From: DATEPR01 sp963780635
GTDB lineage: Bacteria > Actinomycetota > Actinomycetes > Mycobacteriales > Pseudonocardiaceae
DNA: 64,000 bases
Direction of reading: 5' to 3'
Assembly: GCA_963780635.1 (NCBI GenBank)
Contig: CAWACW010000012.1
Coordinates: 186,001 to 250,000 of the forward strand
Part shown: positions 52,529-60,995 of the stretch, piece after piece
How positions within the stretch are numbered: position 1 is the stretch's first letter
Layout of the letters: each line of letters starts with the position of its first letter
Notes under the pieces: model-generated
The model's input: the letters and a program-made list of their open reading frames with translations, nothing else
Database searches by the model: none
Told to the model about the DNA's origin: nothing
Program-made: the position numbers and the translations under genes

Positions 52529-53266
52529 GTGATCATTGACCTGCACATGCACATCGACGACGTGGACCGGACGGGCCTGGACGTGTCCGCGGCGGACTGT
52601 GTCCGGAGCATGGACGAGGCCGGAGTGGACCGGGCCGCGGCGATGACCCTGGTCGATTTCCCCGGCTCGAATCCGGCCGCGCTGGAGATGATCACCCAGG
52701 CGTGCGCCGACTACGACGACCGGCTCTACGGGTTCGCCCGGCTGCATCCCGGCCGCGACCAGGTGGCGACCGTGCTGCGTACCGCGGTCACCGAGTTGGG
52801 GTTCCGCGGCCTGAAGCTGCACCCGGTGTCCACTCACGCGCACCCGGCGGGTGACGAGACGATCGCCCTGATCCGGGTGGCCGGCGAACTGGGCGTGCCG
52901 ACGCTGTTCCACTGCGGTGACGAGCCGTTCACCACGCCCCTGTCGATCGCCCCCGCCGCGGCCGCGTGTCCCGACTCGACGATCATCCTGGGCCACATGG
53001 GCGGCTACTTCCACGTGGACGAGGCGATCGACGTGGCCGAGCAGTACGGCAACGTGGTGCTGGAGACGTCCGCGATGCCCTATCCGGACAAGATCCGCGA
53101 GGCGGTGCGGCGGATCGGTGCCGACCGCGTCGTGTTCGGCAGCGACGGTCCGGTCGCGCGGCCGAGCCTGGAACGGGAGAAGGTCATGATCGCGGGCCTG
53201 TCCGAGACGGACACCGCGCTCGTACTGGGCGGCAACGCGATGCGACTGCTGGGGGTGTCGGCATGA
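52529..53266 (+). CDS. Amidohydrolase (amidohydrolase 2 family)
   Basis: GTG 52529 follows AAGGGAGG. The 245-residue TIM-barrel protein has all the metal-site segments of the family: HxH in IDLHMHID, GLKLHPV, a His in LFHCGDE, GHMGG and the Asp of FGSDGP. It should hydrolyse or decarboxylate a small ring or carboxylate substrate in the cytosol. The stop overlaps the start of a sister gene (ATGA), which lacks these residues. The two probably form a complex. Confidence 0.88.
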   Translation: MIIDLHMHIDDVDRTGLDVSAADCVRSMDEAGVDRAAAMTLVDFPGSNPAALEMITQACADYDDRLYGFARLHPGRDQVATVLRTAVTELGFRGLKLHPVSTHAHPAGDETIALIRVAGELGVPTLFHCGDEPFTTPLSIAPAAAACPDSTIILGHMGGYFHVDEAIDVAEQYGNVVLETSAMPYPDKIREAVRRIGADRVVFGSDGPVARPSLEREKVMIAGLSETDTALVLGGNAMRLLGVSA

Positions 53267-54003
53267 GTATCGACGGACTGTCGTTCGTGGGGACGTCGCG
53301 GTTCGGCTACGGCCGCACGGCCGACGAGACGTTGCGCGCGCTGGACGACGCGGGCATCGACACCGCGCTGGTCGCGCCGATGCACCCGCAGGACGGCGAT
53401 CTGGGCGCGGCCAACCGCGAGTTGGCCGGGATCGTGGCCGGGTCGGGTGGCCGACTGGTCGCGCTGGCCCGGGTCGACCCGTGGGATGGGGCCGCGGCGC
53501 CGGCGCAGTTGACCGACGCGGTCGGCGAGGGTGCCCGTGGCGTGTTCCTGCATCCGGCCGAGGAGCACTTCCGGATCAACGACGAGCGGCTGCGGCCGAT
53601 CGCGGAGCGGGCCGCCGAATTGGGCGTGCCGGTGGTGGTGGCCACGGGTTTCCCGTGGTTGTCCGAGGCGGCGCAGGTGGCGCGGTTCGCGCAGTGGTGT
53701 CCTGGCCACCCGGTGGTGATGACGAACGGCGGGCAGCTGAACATCTCCGGCATGGGCCAGTTCGACGCACACCTGGCGATGGCCGATCCTGCCGTGCACA
53801 TTTTCACCAGCGGCGTGTACCGGGACGACTTCCTGGAGCGCACAGCACGGCGGTTCGGCGCCGACCACCTCCTGTTCGCGACGTTCGCACCCCAGTTCGA
53901 CACCCGCTACGAGCACCGGCGCGTACACCGGGTGAACCTGACCGACGAGGAACGCGAACTGGTCCTGTCCGGCAACGCCCGACGACTGTTCAAGCTGGGT
54001 TAG
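53263..54003 (+). CDS. Amidohydrolase-like protein lacking metal ligands
   Basis: ATG 53263 overlaps the stop of the preceding amidohydrolase. The 246-residue protein aligns in layout with it (AGSGGRLVALARVDPWDG, GARGVFLHPAEEHFRIND and the terminal LSGNARRLFKLG). However, the HxH start is replaced by LSFVGTSRFGYG, the GHMGG His by MTNGGQ and the FGSDGP Asp by FATFAPQ. It is therefore unlikely to bind the catalytic metal and may be a regulatory or structural partner of its neighbour. Confidence 0.8.
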   Translation: MSIDGLSFVGTSRFGYGRTADETLRALDDAGIDTALVAPMHPQDGDLGAANRELAGIVAGSGGRLVALARVDPWDGAAAPAQLTDAVGEGARGVFLHPAEEHFRINDERLRPIAERAAELGVPVVVATGFPWLSEAAQVARFAQWCPGHPVVMTNGGQLNISGMGQFDAHLAMADPAVHIFTSGVYRDDFLERTARRFGADHLLFATFAPQFDTRYEHRRVHRVNLTDEERELVLSGNARRLFKLG

Positions 54004-54073
54004 TGGTCCCACACGGTCCAAGACGTTCGGCCGGATCTGTCGATCGGCCTGATCCCACCTCGTGACGCTCGCG

Positions 54074-54262
54074 TCACGCGGCCCACCTAACGGGACGCAT
54101 GCTCGCCACCATGCTTGTGGTGAGGACCGCTGTGTAATCCCGCCACCAAGCACCGCTCAGTCGCACAGGCTCAGGGACGATGCGCCGGTAGATCTCGGCG
54201 GCCGCGTCGTCGGGCAGGGCGACGGCTGCCGCCCAGGCGGCGAGGGTGTCGTCGAGGCTCAT
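54074..54262 (-). CDS. Small protein coupled to an ECF sigma factor
   Basis: ATG 54262 overlaps the sigma-factor stop (ATGA). The 62-residue product (MSLDDTLAAWAAAVALP, then AAAEIYRRIV) is helical at the start and rich in Trp, with no membrane helix or zinc motif. I do not recognise a family. Strict coupling to the sigma gene suggests a modulator, but it does not look like a typical anti-sigma factor. Confidence 0.65.
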   Translation of the reverse strand: MSLDDTLAAWAAAVALPDDAAAEIYRRIVPEPVRLSGAWWRDYTAVLTTSMVASMRPVRWAA

Positions 54263-54795
54263 CGGTCCTCCTCGGTGGTCGCGGGTCGATCGTAACCTGC
54301 CAGCACGTCGGCGAGCGTGCGTCGGGCGAGTGAGAGTCGGTAGCGGACGGTCCCTGGCGGAATGTCCAGTGCCTCAGCGATCTCCGCGCTGGTCAGGCCG
54401 CCGGCAGCGGCCAATGACAGCGTGACGCGCTGCGACTCGGGCAGCGCCCGGATCGCCGCGCCGACGACGGCGACCCGGTCGGCCGCGATGACGGCCACCT
54501 GTGGCGACGGTGGGGTGCTGACCGGTTCGCGGTCCAGCGCGGCCCGCGTGTCGGCGAGCGTGCGCTCGTGCCGGTGCGCGTCGACGGAGAGGTTCCTGGC
54601 GACCGTGAACAGCCAGGCCCGCTGCGCGTCCGCCGGTTTGGCCAGCACCTCGCCCGCCCGCTGCCAGGCCCGCAGGAACACCTCCTGCATCAGGTCGGCC
54701 GCGGCCCACCGGTCACCGGTGCGGCCCACGAAGTAGGCGTGCACCGCGGTCCGGTGGGCGTCGTACATGCGGCCGAACTCAGTCGCCTGCGGCAT
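54259..54795 (-). CDS. ECF-type RNA polymerase sigma factor
   Basis: This 178-residue protein starts at ATG 54795, inside the 3' end of the upstream gene. Region 2 is clear (WAAADLMQEVFLRAWQR and AWLFTVARNLSVDAHRH), as is region 4 with its helix-turn-helix (LTSAEIAEALDIPPGTVRYR). A Pro-rich linker joins them. No extra C-terminal domain is present. It sits in a four-gene overlapping operon; a membrane anti-sigma gene is not seen. Confidence 0.92.
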   Translation of the reverse strand: MPQATEFGRMYDAHRTAVHAYFVGRTGDRWAAADLMQEVFLRAWQRAGEVLAKPADAQRAWLFTVARNLSVDAHRHERTLADTRAALDREPVSTPPSPQVAVIAADRVAVVGAAIRALPESQRVTLSLAAAGGLTSAEIAEALDIPPGTVRYRLSLARRTLADVLAGYDRPATTEEDR

Positions 54796-55702
54796 CGGCG
54801 ACCCGGATCGACCCGAGGGCGTCGGTGGTGAGCGCCTGGAGCACGCCGACCAGTTCCGCGGGCGCGACGATGGTGTCCAGGACGGAGATCCCGACGACCT
54901 TCGCGCGCACCATGTCCTCGGTGACTCCGGCTTGGATGGTCAGTCTGTCCATGACGACCAGGCTGATCGGCTCCGCCAGCAGCCGGAAGAAGTCCGGACC
55001 GATCTCGGTCTTCTCCATCACGACCCACGGCTTGTCGCCCCGGTACCACGCGACCTGCCCGCCGGCGACCAGCCACGGCTCCAGCGCGTCCTGGCTGGCG
55101 GCGGGTGCGACGAACTGGCCGCCGATGATCACCTTCGCGAAGCCGACCTTGGTCACCGCGCCCTGGACCACGATCTGGCCGCCCGCGACGAGGATGTCGT
55201 CGGGCTGGCCGGCCGGGTTGGCGAAGGTCGCACCGGACATCTTCACCTGCCCGCCGAACATCTTGATCTCCTGGCCCTCGCGGTAGGTGTAGTAGTCGAT
55301 GCCGCCCGCGCCGCCGCCCAGGGCCTGCCCCAGCGGCGCCTCGCTGCCCCGCGGCGCGAGGATGGACCCGACGACGTGGATGCGATCGGGCACCGCGCCC
55401 TGCACGGGGCTGGTGATCACCAGCATGCCGATGACGACCAGCACGTCCTCCGGGGCACCCAGGCCGTCGCCGCCGACCACCAGCGCTCCGGTGTGCACCC
55501 GGACGTTGGCGCTGTCGGGCACGTGGACGACCGAAGCGACGTGGGCGGCCGGGATCCGCGAGAACGGCGAGGCCAGCGACTCGGGCAGGACGACCAGGGC
55601 CACGTGCTCGATGCGCTTGATCCGGGCCAGGTCGTCGGCGGTGAGCCCGCTGAGGTCCAGGACGCTACGGTGCTCGATCACGCCGTCGGTCCGCTCGCTC
55701 AT
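54779..55702 (-). CDS. Repetitive beta-solenoid-like protein of unknown function
   Basis: ATG 55702 overlaps the stop of the small gene upstream (ATGA). The 307-residue soluble protein has many short, glycine-rich, beta-prone repeats (for example VVIGMLVITSPVQGAV, MFGGQVKMSG, ILVAGGQIVVQGAV and IIGGQFVAPAA). These suggest a right-handed beta-solenoid similar in style to bactofilins. The N-terminal part carries LSGLTADDLARIKRIEHVAL. It overlaps the sigma-factor start by 17 bases, so the genes are co-translated. The role is unknown; a polymer-forming or sensor component of the sigma system is a guess. Confidence 0.75.
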   Translation of the reverse strand: MSERTDGVIEHRSVLDLSGLTADDLARIKRIEHVALVVLPESLASPFSRIPAAHVASVVHVPDSANVRVHTGALVVGGDGLGAPEDVLVVIGMLVITSPVQGAVPDRIHVVGSILAPRGSEAPLGQALGGGAGGIDYYTYREGQEIKMFGGQVKMSGATFANPAGQPDDILVAGGQIVVQGAVTKVGFAKVIIGGQFVAPAASQDALEPWLVAGGQVAWYRGDKPWVVMEKTEIGPDFFRLLAEPISLVVMDRLTIQAGVTEDMVRAKVVGISVLDTIVAPAELVGVLQALTTDALGSIRVADAAGD

Positions 55703-55887
55703 CGCACGCTCCGCAACGTCGGCGTCCAGGTCTGTGCCTGCCGGGTCCTGCCGAGTCTGGCCAGCCGTCGGGCCGACCGAAGCCACCAGGGGTCGGCACG
55801 GCCCACCGATCGGCGGGCGGGCCGGGCCCGGCGGGCCGCCTGGCGCAGTTCCTCCTGGCGCATCCCCACCAGTCCGAAGTCGTTCAT
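55699..55887 (-). CDS. Small basic protein, first gene of the sigma operon
   Basis: ATG 55887 follows GGAGG. The 62-residue product (MNDFGLVGMRQEELRQAA, then many Arg) is strongly basic and Trp-containing (WWLRSARRLARLG), without a membrane helix or Cys. Its stop overlaps the start of the next gene (ATGA). No known family; possibly nucleic-acid or membrane-surface binding. Confidence 0.6.
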   Translation of the reverse strand: MNDFGLVGMRQEELRQAARRARPARRSVGRADPWWLRSARRLARLGRTRQAQTWTPTLRSVR

Positions 55888-55950
55888 CACGCACCTCCAC
55901 ATCGCAGTCTCACCTGACACCACGGACGCGGGGCGAAAGTGTTGGGTCGG

Positions 55951-58761
55951 TCAGCTCCAGAGGGTGCGCAGCTGCGTGGCGACGGCGAACGGGTCCTCAC
56001 CGCGGAACAGCTCCAGCACCGCGCCACCCTCGGGCGATGCCGCTGTGAGATGCCGGGCGGGGCCGATCCAGCGCTCCCACGCCGTGAGGAACGCACCGAG
56101 CCTGCGCTGGTTGGCGCCGCACCATTGCGGGACGGCATGCCAGGCGACGGTACCGGGCACGGGCAGGCCGACCAGTGCCCGTGCGGTGAGCCCCCAGCGG
56201 GCGACGCGACCGGTCGGTGCCCGCACGATCCGCCTGCCGATCAGCTGCTTGGGTTCGGCGAGCGGCGCGAGCAGCTCGTCGAGTGCCGCGGTGAACCTGC
56301 GGGACTGCTCCAGCGGCACGCCGGTGAGCGAGCAGCGCAGCCAGCCGTCCGGTGTCGGCGAGACCTCGACGGCACTCGCGCCCTGGTCCGCGCCGGCGGC
56401 GTCGTGCAGGGCGTCGGCGACGACGGCGGCGAGTTGTTCCAGTGCGGTCGGCGCGGTGGCCAGCTGTCCCGCCCGCCGGGCGGCGCCGGTGGCCAGCACA
56501 CCGAGTCCGGCGACGGCCAGGCCGGCGCCGGCGCCGATACCGACGGGCACACCGGCCGTCGCGACGGTGACAGCCGTGACGGCGGCGGCCCCGGCTACGC
56601 CGCCGCCGACCGCGCTGAGCCGGCCCACTCCCCCGCGTTGGCCGGGCAGTACCGGCCGCAGAACGGCCTCGGGCAGCATCCGGGCCGTCGCGCTGGGGAC
56701 CGAGTAGCGCGACCGGACTCGCACGGTGGCCGACTCGACGCCGGCGAACGGCTCGCCGATCCGCCACGCGGCGAGCACGGATGCCCGTTGGCCCGCTTGT
56801 CCCAGCGCGCGGGCGGTGATCGCCTGCTGGTCGGTGGGTGGCGCGAACGGGGACAGTTCGGGGTCACAGTGGCTCACGCCGGACTCGATCTCGCCTGCCG
56901 GGGTGAGCGCGAAGTAGGCGTCGTGCTTGCGTACCAGGCGCTGGTAGTCGGCGTCGCCCTTCGGGTGGCCGGTGCTCACGCAGCACACGGTCCAGTTGTC
57001 GGCGAGCTTGGCCGGGTCGGTGGCGTCGCGGCGCAGCGAACGGCCACGCATCTGTGTCACGGCGGTGACGGTCGCGGCGGTGGTGAGGTCGACGGTGACG
57101 TTGACCTTCGGGCAGTCCCAGCCCTCGCCGAGCAGCGCACGGGTACCGACGAGCACCTGGGCGTGGCCCGCGGTGAAGAAGTCGGTGGCGATCCGCACCC
57201 ACACCCACGACGGCACGCCCGCGGGCCCGACTATGCGGACCGTGCCGGGTGACAGCGGTTGCGCGGTGACCGCGTGGCCCGCGGCGCGGCAGGACGCGAG
57301 CAGTTCGTCGGCCAGTGCTGCCGGGCAGGCGAATGTCTGGCCGGTGACCAGCAGCGGCCGCAAGCCGCCGGGTCCGCCGCTGTCGGCGGCGGCGAGGGTG
57401 GTGAACGCCAGCCGTGCGGAGCCGGCGTTGTCGTCCAGCGGTGCGTCGGCGAGGGTGCCGGTGGCGCGGGCCTGCTGCTGCTCGAAGTCACACAGCACCA
57501 GTGCGCGCAGCGCGTCGCCGAGGGCGGTGTGCTCGGTGTCCAGGATGTGGGTGGCGGCGGCGATCTTGGCCTCGGACAGCCCGCACAGCCGGTCCACCGG
57601 GGACGTGGTGGCGCGCAGGCCTTGCGCGGTGAGCCGGTAGCCGAGGCCGGGCAGCACGCGCTTGATCGCGGCCAGCGCCTGCGTGTCGCTGGGGTCGTCG
57701 CTGCGTTGCAGGTGGCCGCGGCAGAAGTCGGAGAGCACGGCGACCCAGTCCTGCGCGTCGGGTGGCACGCGGTGCTGCTCGCGGACTCGGGCGTCGGGTG
57801 GCACGGGGATCATGCCCGCGTACGCGAACCGCAGCGCGGCGCGGGCGAGGTCCGGTTCGGCCTGCTCGAACGTGCCCCACCCGGCGGGCGCGGCCACACC
57901 ATCGGCGCCGCGTCGGACGACGCGGCGGTCCAGCCAGTCCAGCAGCGGGATGGTGCCCAGCCGCTGGTCGACGAGCTGGACTTGCAGGTCGGCGAACCGG
58001 GAGCGTTGCGCGGCGAGCCAGGTGTCCTCGTCCGGCGTGGGTTCGGTGAGGTAGACGAGTTCCTGGTAGGGGGCGAGTTCGCCTTCCTTGACCAGTGCGG
58101 GCGCGGGGACCTCGACGTCGGTGCCGCCGAACAGCTCGGTCTGCAGGGTGCGCTGCCAGCCGGTCAGCTCGTGCGGCGGCGTCGCGGTCAGGCCGATCAG
58201 CGCCGTGTCCGGGCCGAGGGTGTCGACAATGGCCCGGACCAGGGCGCCCCAGGTGGCGAGCAGGTGATGGCACTCGTCCAGGACGAGCGTCCACGGGCCG
58301 TGGGCGGCGGCCAGTTCGACGACCGCGCGCCCGTTGGGATGCAGCAGACCGAGCAGGGCCTCGCGATCGCCGTCGCGTAACACCGACCGGCGTTGCGCGG
58401 CGGTCAGACCGCGGTCGATCACCGCGATGGACTGGTAGGTCAGGACGTTGACGGGCGCGGCGAGATCGCGGTCGGTGCCGCAGGGCGGCTGCGGGTCCTC
58501 GGCCACGAACGACTCGTCCCAGGTGGCGGCCCACTGGCCCTGCACGGCGGTGTTCGGCGCGAGCACCAGCACTCGCCTGCCGACGCGGCGCGCGGCCTCC
58601 CAGCCGACGACGGTCTTGCCGGCGCCGGGCGGCAGGACGGCGTAGAAGCGGTGGTCCCCGGTCGCGCGGTCGCGGTCGAAAGCCGCCAGCGCGACTTGTT
58701 GGGCACGGCGGAAGGTGCCGGCGAACCGACGCGACCCCAGATCAGCGGCGGGAGCGGACAC
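55951..58761 (-). CDS. SF2 DEAD/DEAH-type helicase with a hydrophobic C-terminal segment
   Basis: GTG 58761 gives 936 residues; an in-frame GTG at 58818 is an alternative. Helicase motifs are complete: Walker A PPGAGKT near residue 45, motif II DECHH near 160, TATPP, a GEGWDCPKVN segment and motif VI QMRGRSLRRD near 570. After the helicase core, about residues 715-760 form an unusual Gly/Ala/Val-rich stretch (GGGVAGAAAVTAVTVATAG and GAGAGLAVAGLGVLATGAA). It would suit paired membrane-like helices, and about 180 further residues follow. It may unwind or remodel nucleic acid; a defence or membrane-linked role is speculative. Confidence 0.85.
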   Translation of the reverse strand: MSAPAADLGSRRFAGTFRRAQQVALAAFDRDRATGDHRFYAVLPPGAGKTVVGWEAARRVGRRVLVLAPNTAVQGQWAATWDESFVAEDPQPPCGTDRDLAAPVNVLTYQSIAVIDRGLTAAQRRSVLRDGDREALLGLLHPNGRAVVELAAAHGPWTLVLDECHHLLATWGALVRAIVDTLGPDTALIGLTATPPHELTGWQRTLQTELFGGTDVEVPAPALVKEGELAPYQELVYLTEPTPDEDTWLAAQRSRFADLQVQLVDQRLGTIPLLDWLDRRVVRRGADGVAAPAGWGTFEQAEPDLARAALRFAYAGMIPVPPDARVREQHRVPPDAQDWVAVLSDFCRGHLQRSDDPSDTQALAAIKRVLPGLGYRLTAQGLRATTSPVDRLCGLSEAKIAAATHILDTEHTALGDALRALVLCDFEQQQARATGTLADAPLDDNAGSARLAFTTLAAADSGGPGGLRPLLVTGQTFACPAALADELLASCRAAGHAVTAQPLSPGTVRIVGPAGVPSWVWVRIATDFFTAGHAQVLVGTRALLGEGWDCPKVNVTVDLTTAATVTAVTQMRGRSLRRDATDPAKLADNWTVCCVSTGHPKGDADYQRLVRKHDAYFALTPAGEIESGVSHCDPELSPFAPPTDQQAITARALGQAGQRASVLAAWRIGEPFAGVESATVRVRSRYSVPSATARMLPEAVLRPVLPGQRGGVGRLSAVGGGVAGAAAVTAVTVATAGVPVGIGAGAGLAVAGLGVLATGAARRAGQLATAPTALEQLAAVVADALHDAAGADQGASAVEVSPTPDGWLRCSLTGVPLEQSRRFTAALDELLAPLAEPKQLIGRRIVRAPTGRVARWGLTARALVGLPVPGTVAWHAVPQWCGANQRRLGAFLTAWERWIGPARHLTAASPEGGAVLELFRGEDPFAVATQLRTLWS

Positions 58762-58950
58762 GGCCGCAGTCTGGCATGCGGGCTCGACGCGGCACGAACC
58801 GGTCGAGACGAAACGCACGTTCGCGGATCACCCACGTGCCGCGGCCGGAATCGCTATCGTAACGCCGAAGTAGTGTCTGATCACCTCGGCGACACCAGGG
58901 GGTCATGTGGTGCGGGTCCTGCGTTCACGGTCGACACCGAGACTGCGCAC

Positions 58951-60483
58951 GTGCTAACACGTCGAACCTTCCTCGCGCTGATGGGCGCCTCCTCCGGGCT
59001 GGCGGTCACCGGTTCGGAGCTTCTCTCGCAGGCGGCGGCCAGTGCCACGCCGGCTCGTTTCCCCGGTGGCTCGAAAGGCATCGAGCACGTCGTGGTGCTC
59101 ATGATGGAAAACCGGTCGTTCGACCACTTCCTCGGCTGGCTGCCCGGCGCGGACGGTCGCACGAACCTGACGTTCCCGTCACCGGACGGCAACGTGTACC
59201 CCAACTACCCGTTGGCCCCCGACTTCCAGGGCTGCGGGTACAGCGACCCCGACCACAGCTGGGAAGGTTTCCTCGTCCAGCGCAACTTCGGGAAGATGGA
59301 CGGGTTCCTCAACCGGCCCACCACGCCCGAGCCGATCCCCGGCGTGACACTGGCCAACGCGAACACGTTCCCGATCGGCTACTACACGAACTTCCACCCC
59401 GAGCACGGCCACCGCAAGGCGGTGCCGGACGTGCCGGTGATCGGCGCGCTCGCGGAGAACTACACGACCCTGGACCGGTACTTCTGCTCGTTCGCGGGCG
59501 AGACGTTCCCGAACCGGTTCTACCAGCACTCGGCGCGCACCGACCGGGACCACAACTCGACGGTCCTGTCCACGATGCCCTCGATCTGGGACCAGCTCTC
59601 GCCGATCCCGAACACGCAGGGGGTGCCGACGGGCGGTTACTTCTTCCGCGACTCGCCGTTCCTGGCACTGTGGGGCACGAAGTACTTCCCGTTCTGGCAC
59701 CCGTTCGCCGACGGTGACCAGGACGCGCTGGGCATCCCGGTGACCACGCCGTCGTTCATCGACACGGTCGCGTCGGGCAACCTGCCCAACGTCAGCTTCG
59801 TGGACCCGGCGTTCAACGTCGAGGGCAACGGCACCTCGGCCGACGACCACCCGCTGGCCGACATCCGGCTGGGCGAGCGGTTCATCGCCGACACCTACCA
59901 CGCGCTGGCGAACGCCGGTTACCTGGACAACACCGTGTTCGTGGTGACGTTCGACGAGTGGGGCGGCTTCTACGACCACGTCCCGCCGCCGAAGGTCGTC
60001 GACAACACCGACCCGGCCACCGTCGACCACACCGGGGACGGCACCACGCCCACCGACGGCCAGACCATCCCGGACTACCGGCAGCTTGGCTTCCGGGTAC
60101 CGACCATCGTGGTGTCCAACCTGGCCCCCGCTCAGGTCGTGCACCACGGCCCGTTCGAGCACGCGTCGACGCTGAAGATGATCGAGTCCGCGTTCGGCCT
60201 GCAGTCGATGACCGCACGCGACGAGCACGCGCAGGATCTCGGTCAGGTCCTGGAACGCCACCCACGCCGCCCGGTTCGCGACGGCGCGATCCCGACGAGC
60301 GCGCAGGTCCTCGGCCCGGTCAGTGACGCGGCAGCGGTGTGTGGCGCGGACAGTGTCCGGTCGATATCGCCGCAACCAGTCCACCAGGGGCACGGGCACG
60401 GCGGCAAGGGACCCGAGTTCGCACCCCAGGTCCCGGGCATGGCCAACTTCGGCCGCGAATACAAGCGCAACCAAGGCAAGTAG
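58951..60483 (+). CDS. Tat-exported phospholipase C/acid phosphatase-like protein
   Basis: GTG 58951 (MLTRRTFLALMGASSG) begins a 510-residue protein with a twin-arginine signal (RRTFL). The phosphoesterase family signature is IEHVVVLMMENRSFDHFLG, followed by the metal-site segments LPNVSFVDP and TFDEWGGFYDHVPPP near the C-terminal half. Such enzymes hydrolyse phospholipids or phosphate esters outside the membrane, for virulence-like or phosphate-scavenging roles. A frame upstream of this GTG overlaps the divergent helicase and was rejected. A strong hairpin (60495-60527) ends the gene. Confidence 0.9.
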   Translation: MLTRRTFLALMGASSGLAVTGSELLSQAAASATPARFPGGSKGIEHVVVLMMENRSFDHFLGWLPGADGRTNLTFPSPDGNVYPNYPLAPDFQGCGYSDPDHSWEGFLVQRNFGKMDGFLNRPTTPEPIPGVTLANANTFPIGYYTNFHPEHGHRKAVPDVPVIGALAENYTTLDRYFCSFAGETFPNRFYQHSARTDRDHNSTVLSTMPSIWDQLSPIPNTQGVPTGGYFFRDSPFLALWGTKYFPFWHPFADGDQDALGIPVTTPSFIDTVASGNLPNVSFVDPAFNVEGNGTSADDHPLADIRLGERFIADTYHALANAGYLDNTVFVVTFDEWGGFYDHVPPPKVVDNTDPATVDHTGDGTTPTDGQTIPDYRQLGFRVPTIVVSNLAPAQVVHHGPFEHASTLKMIESAFGLQSMTARDEHAQDLGQVLERHPRRPVRDGAIPTSAQVLGPVSDAAAVCGADSVRSISPQPVHQGHGHGGKGPEFAPQVPGMANFGREYKRNQGK

Positions 60484-60494
60484 CAGTCGCACCG

Positions 60495-60527
60495 ACGCGG
60501 GCGTCCCTCCACTCGGGACGCCCGCGT
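60495..60527 (+). terminator. Hairpin terminator of the phospholipase-like gene
   Basis: ACGCGGGCGTCCC (60495-60507) pairs perfectly with GGGACGCCCGCGT (60515-60527) over a 7-base loop, 11 bases past the stop, followed by a short TGG. Confidence 0.8.
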
Positions 60528-60670
60528 TGGTGTGCCGAGCGACGGGCACGACACCTGAAGGCTGCCGCCCGCCGGCGACACCGGGCAACCATGAAATGCG
60601 CGGCACTCCTTCGCCCACTCGAGAGGCGGCCGCCCGACGAACCGGCTGGGTTGCGGGAGCGGGCGAAGGA

Positions 60671-60785
60671 ATGGCGCGCTGCTCGCCAGGGTGGCCAGGG
60701 TTCGTCCGGCGGCCACCGGTTGGTCGGTGGGAGTGCCGGACGGTACGGCGGCGGACCAGTCGGGTTTCGGCGGCTACCGGCTTGG
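60671..60785 (+). repeat. Intergenic element related to 44.1-44.3 kb
   Basis: ATGGCGCGCTGCTCGCC (60671-60687) also occurs on the minus strand at 44298-44282, and the following modules (CGGCGGCCACCGG, GGACCAGTCGGG and CGGCGGCTACCGG) match that element in order. The surrounding gap (60528-60933) has no gene. Confidence 0.6.
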
Positions 60786-60995
60786 GGCGGGGTGCCGTCG
60801 GGCGATCACCTCACGTCGGCGCTCGTCATGGTCGTGCCGCACCCGTTGCCGCCGCGTGATTCGCCGCCCGGCCGTCGGCGAGCAGTGGGCGGGGTGCCGG
60901 CCGGGCGATCACCGCAGGCCTCGTCGGCGCCCGTCATGGTCGCGCCGCACCCGTTGCCGCCTCGTGATTCGCCGCCCGGCCGTCGGCGAGCAGTT
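60785..60995 (-). repeat. Tandem 102-108-bp duplication covering the M20 gene 3' end
   Basis: Copy 1 (60785-60886) and copy 2 (60887-60995) both begin with GGGCGGGGTGCCG and share GTCATGGTCG and the GATTCGCCGCCCGGCC block. Copy 2 contains the last codons and stop (60934) of the M20 peptidase gene, so the outer copy is a displaced duplicate of the gene end. Confidence 0.8.
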
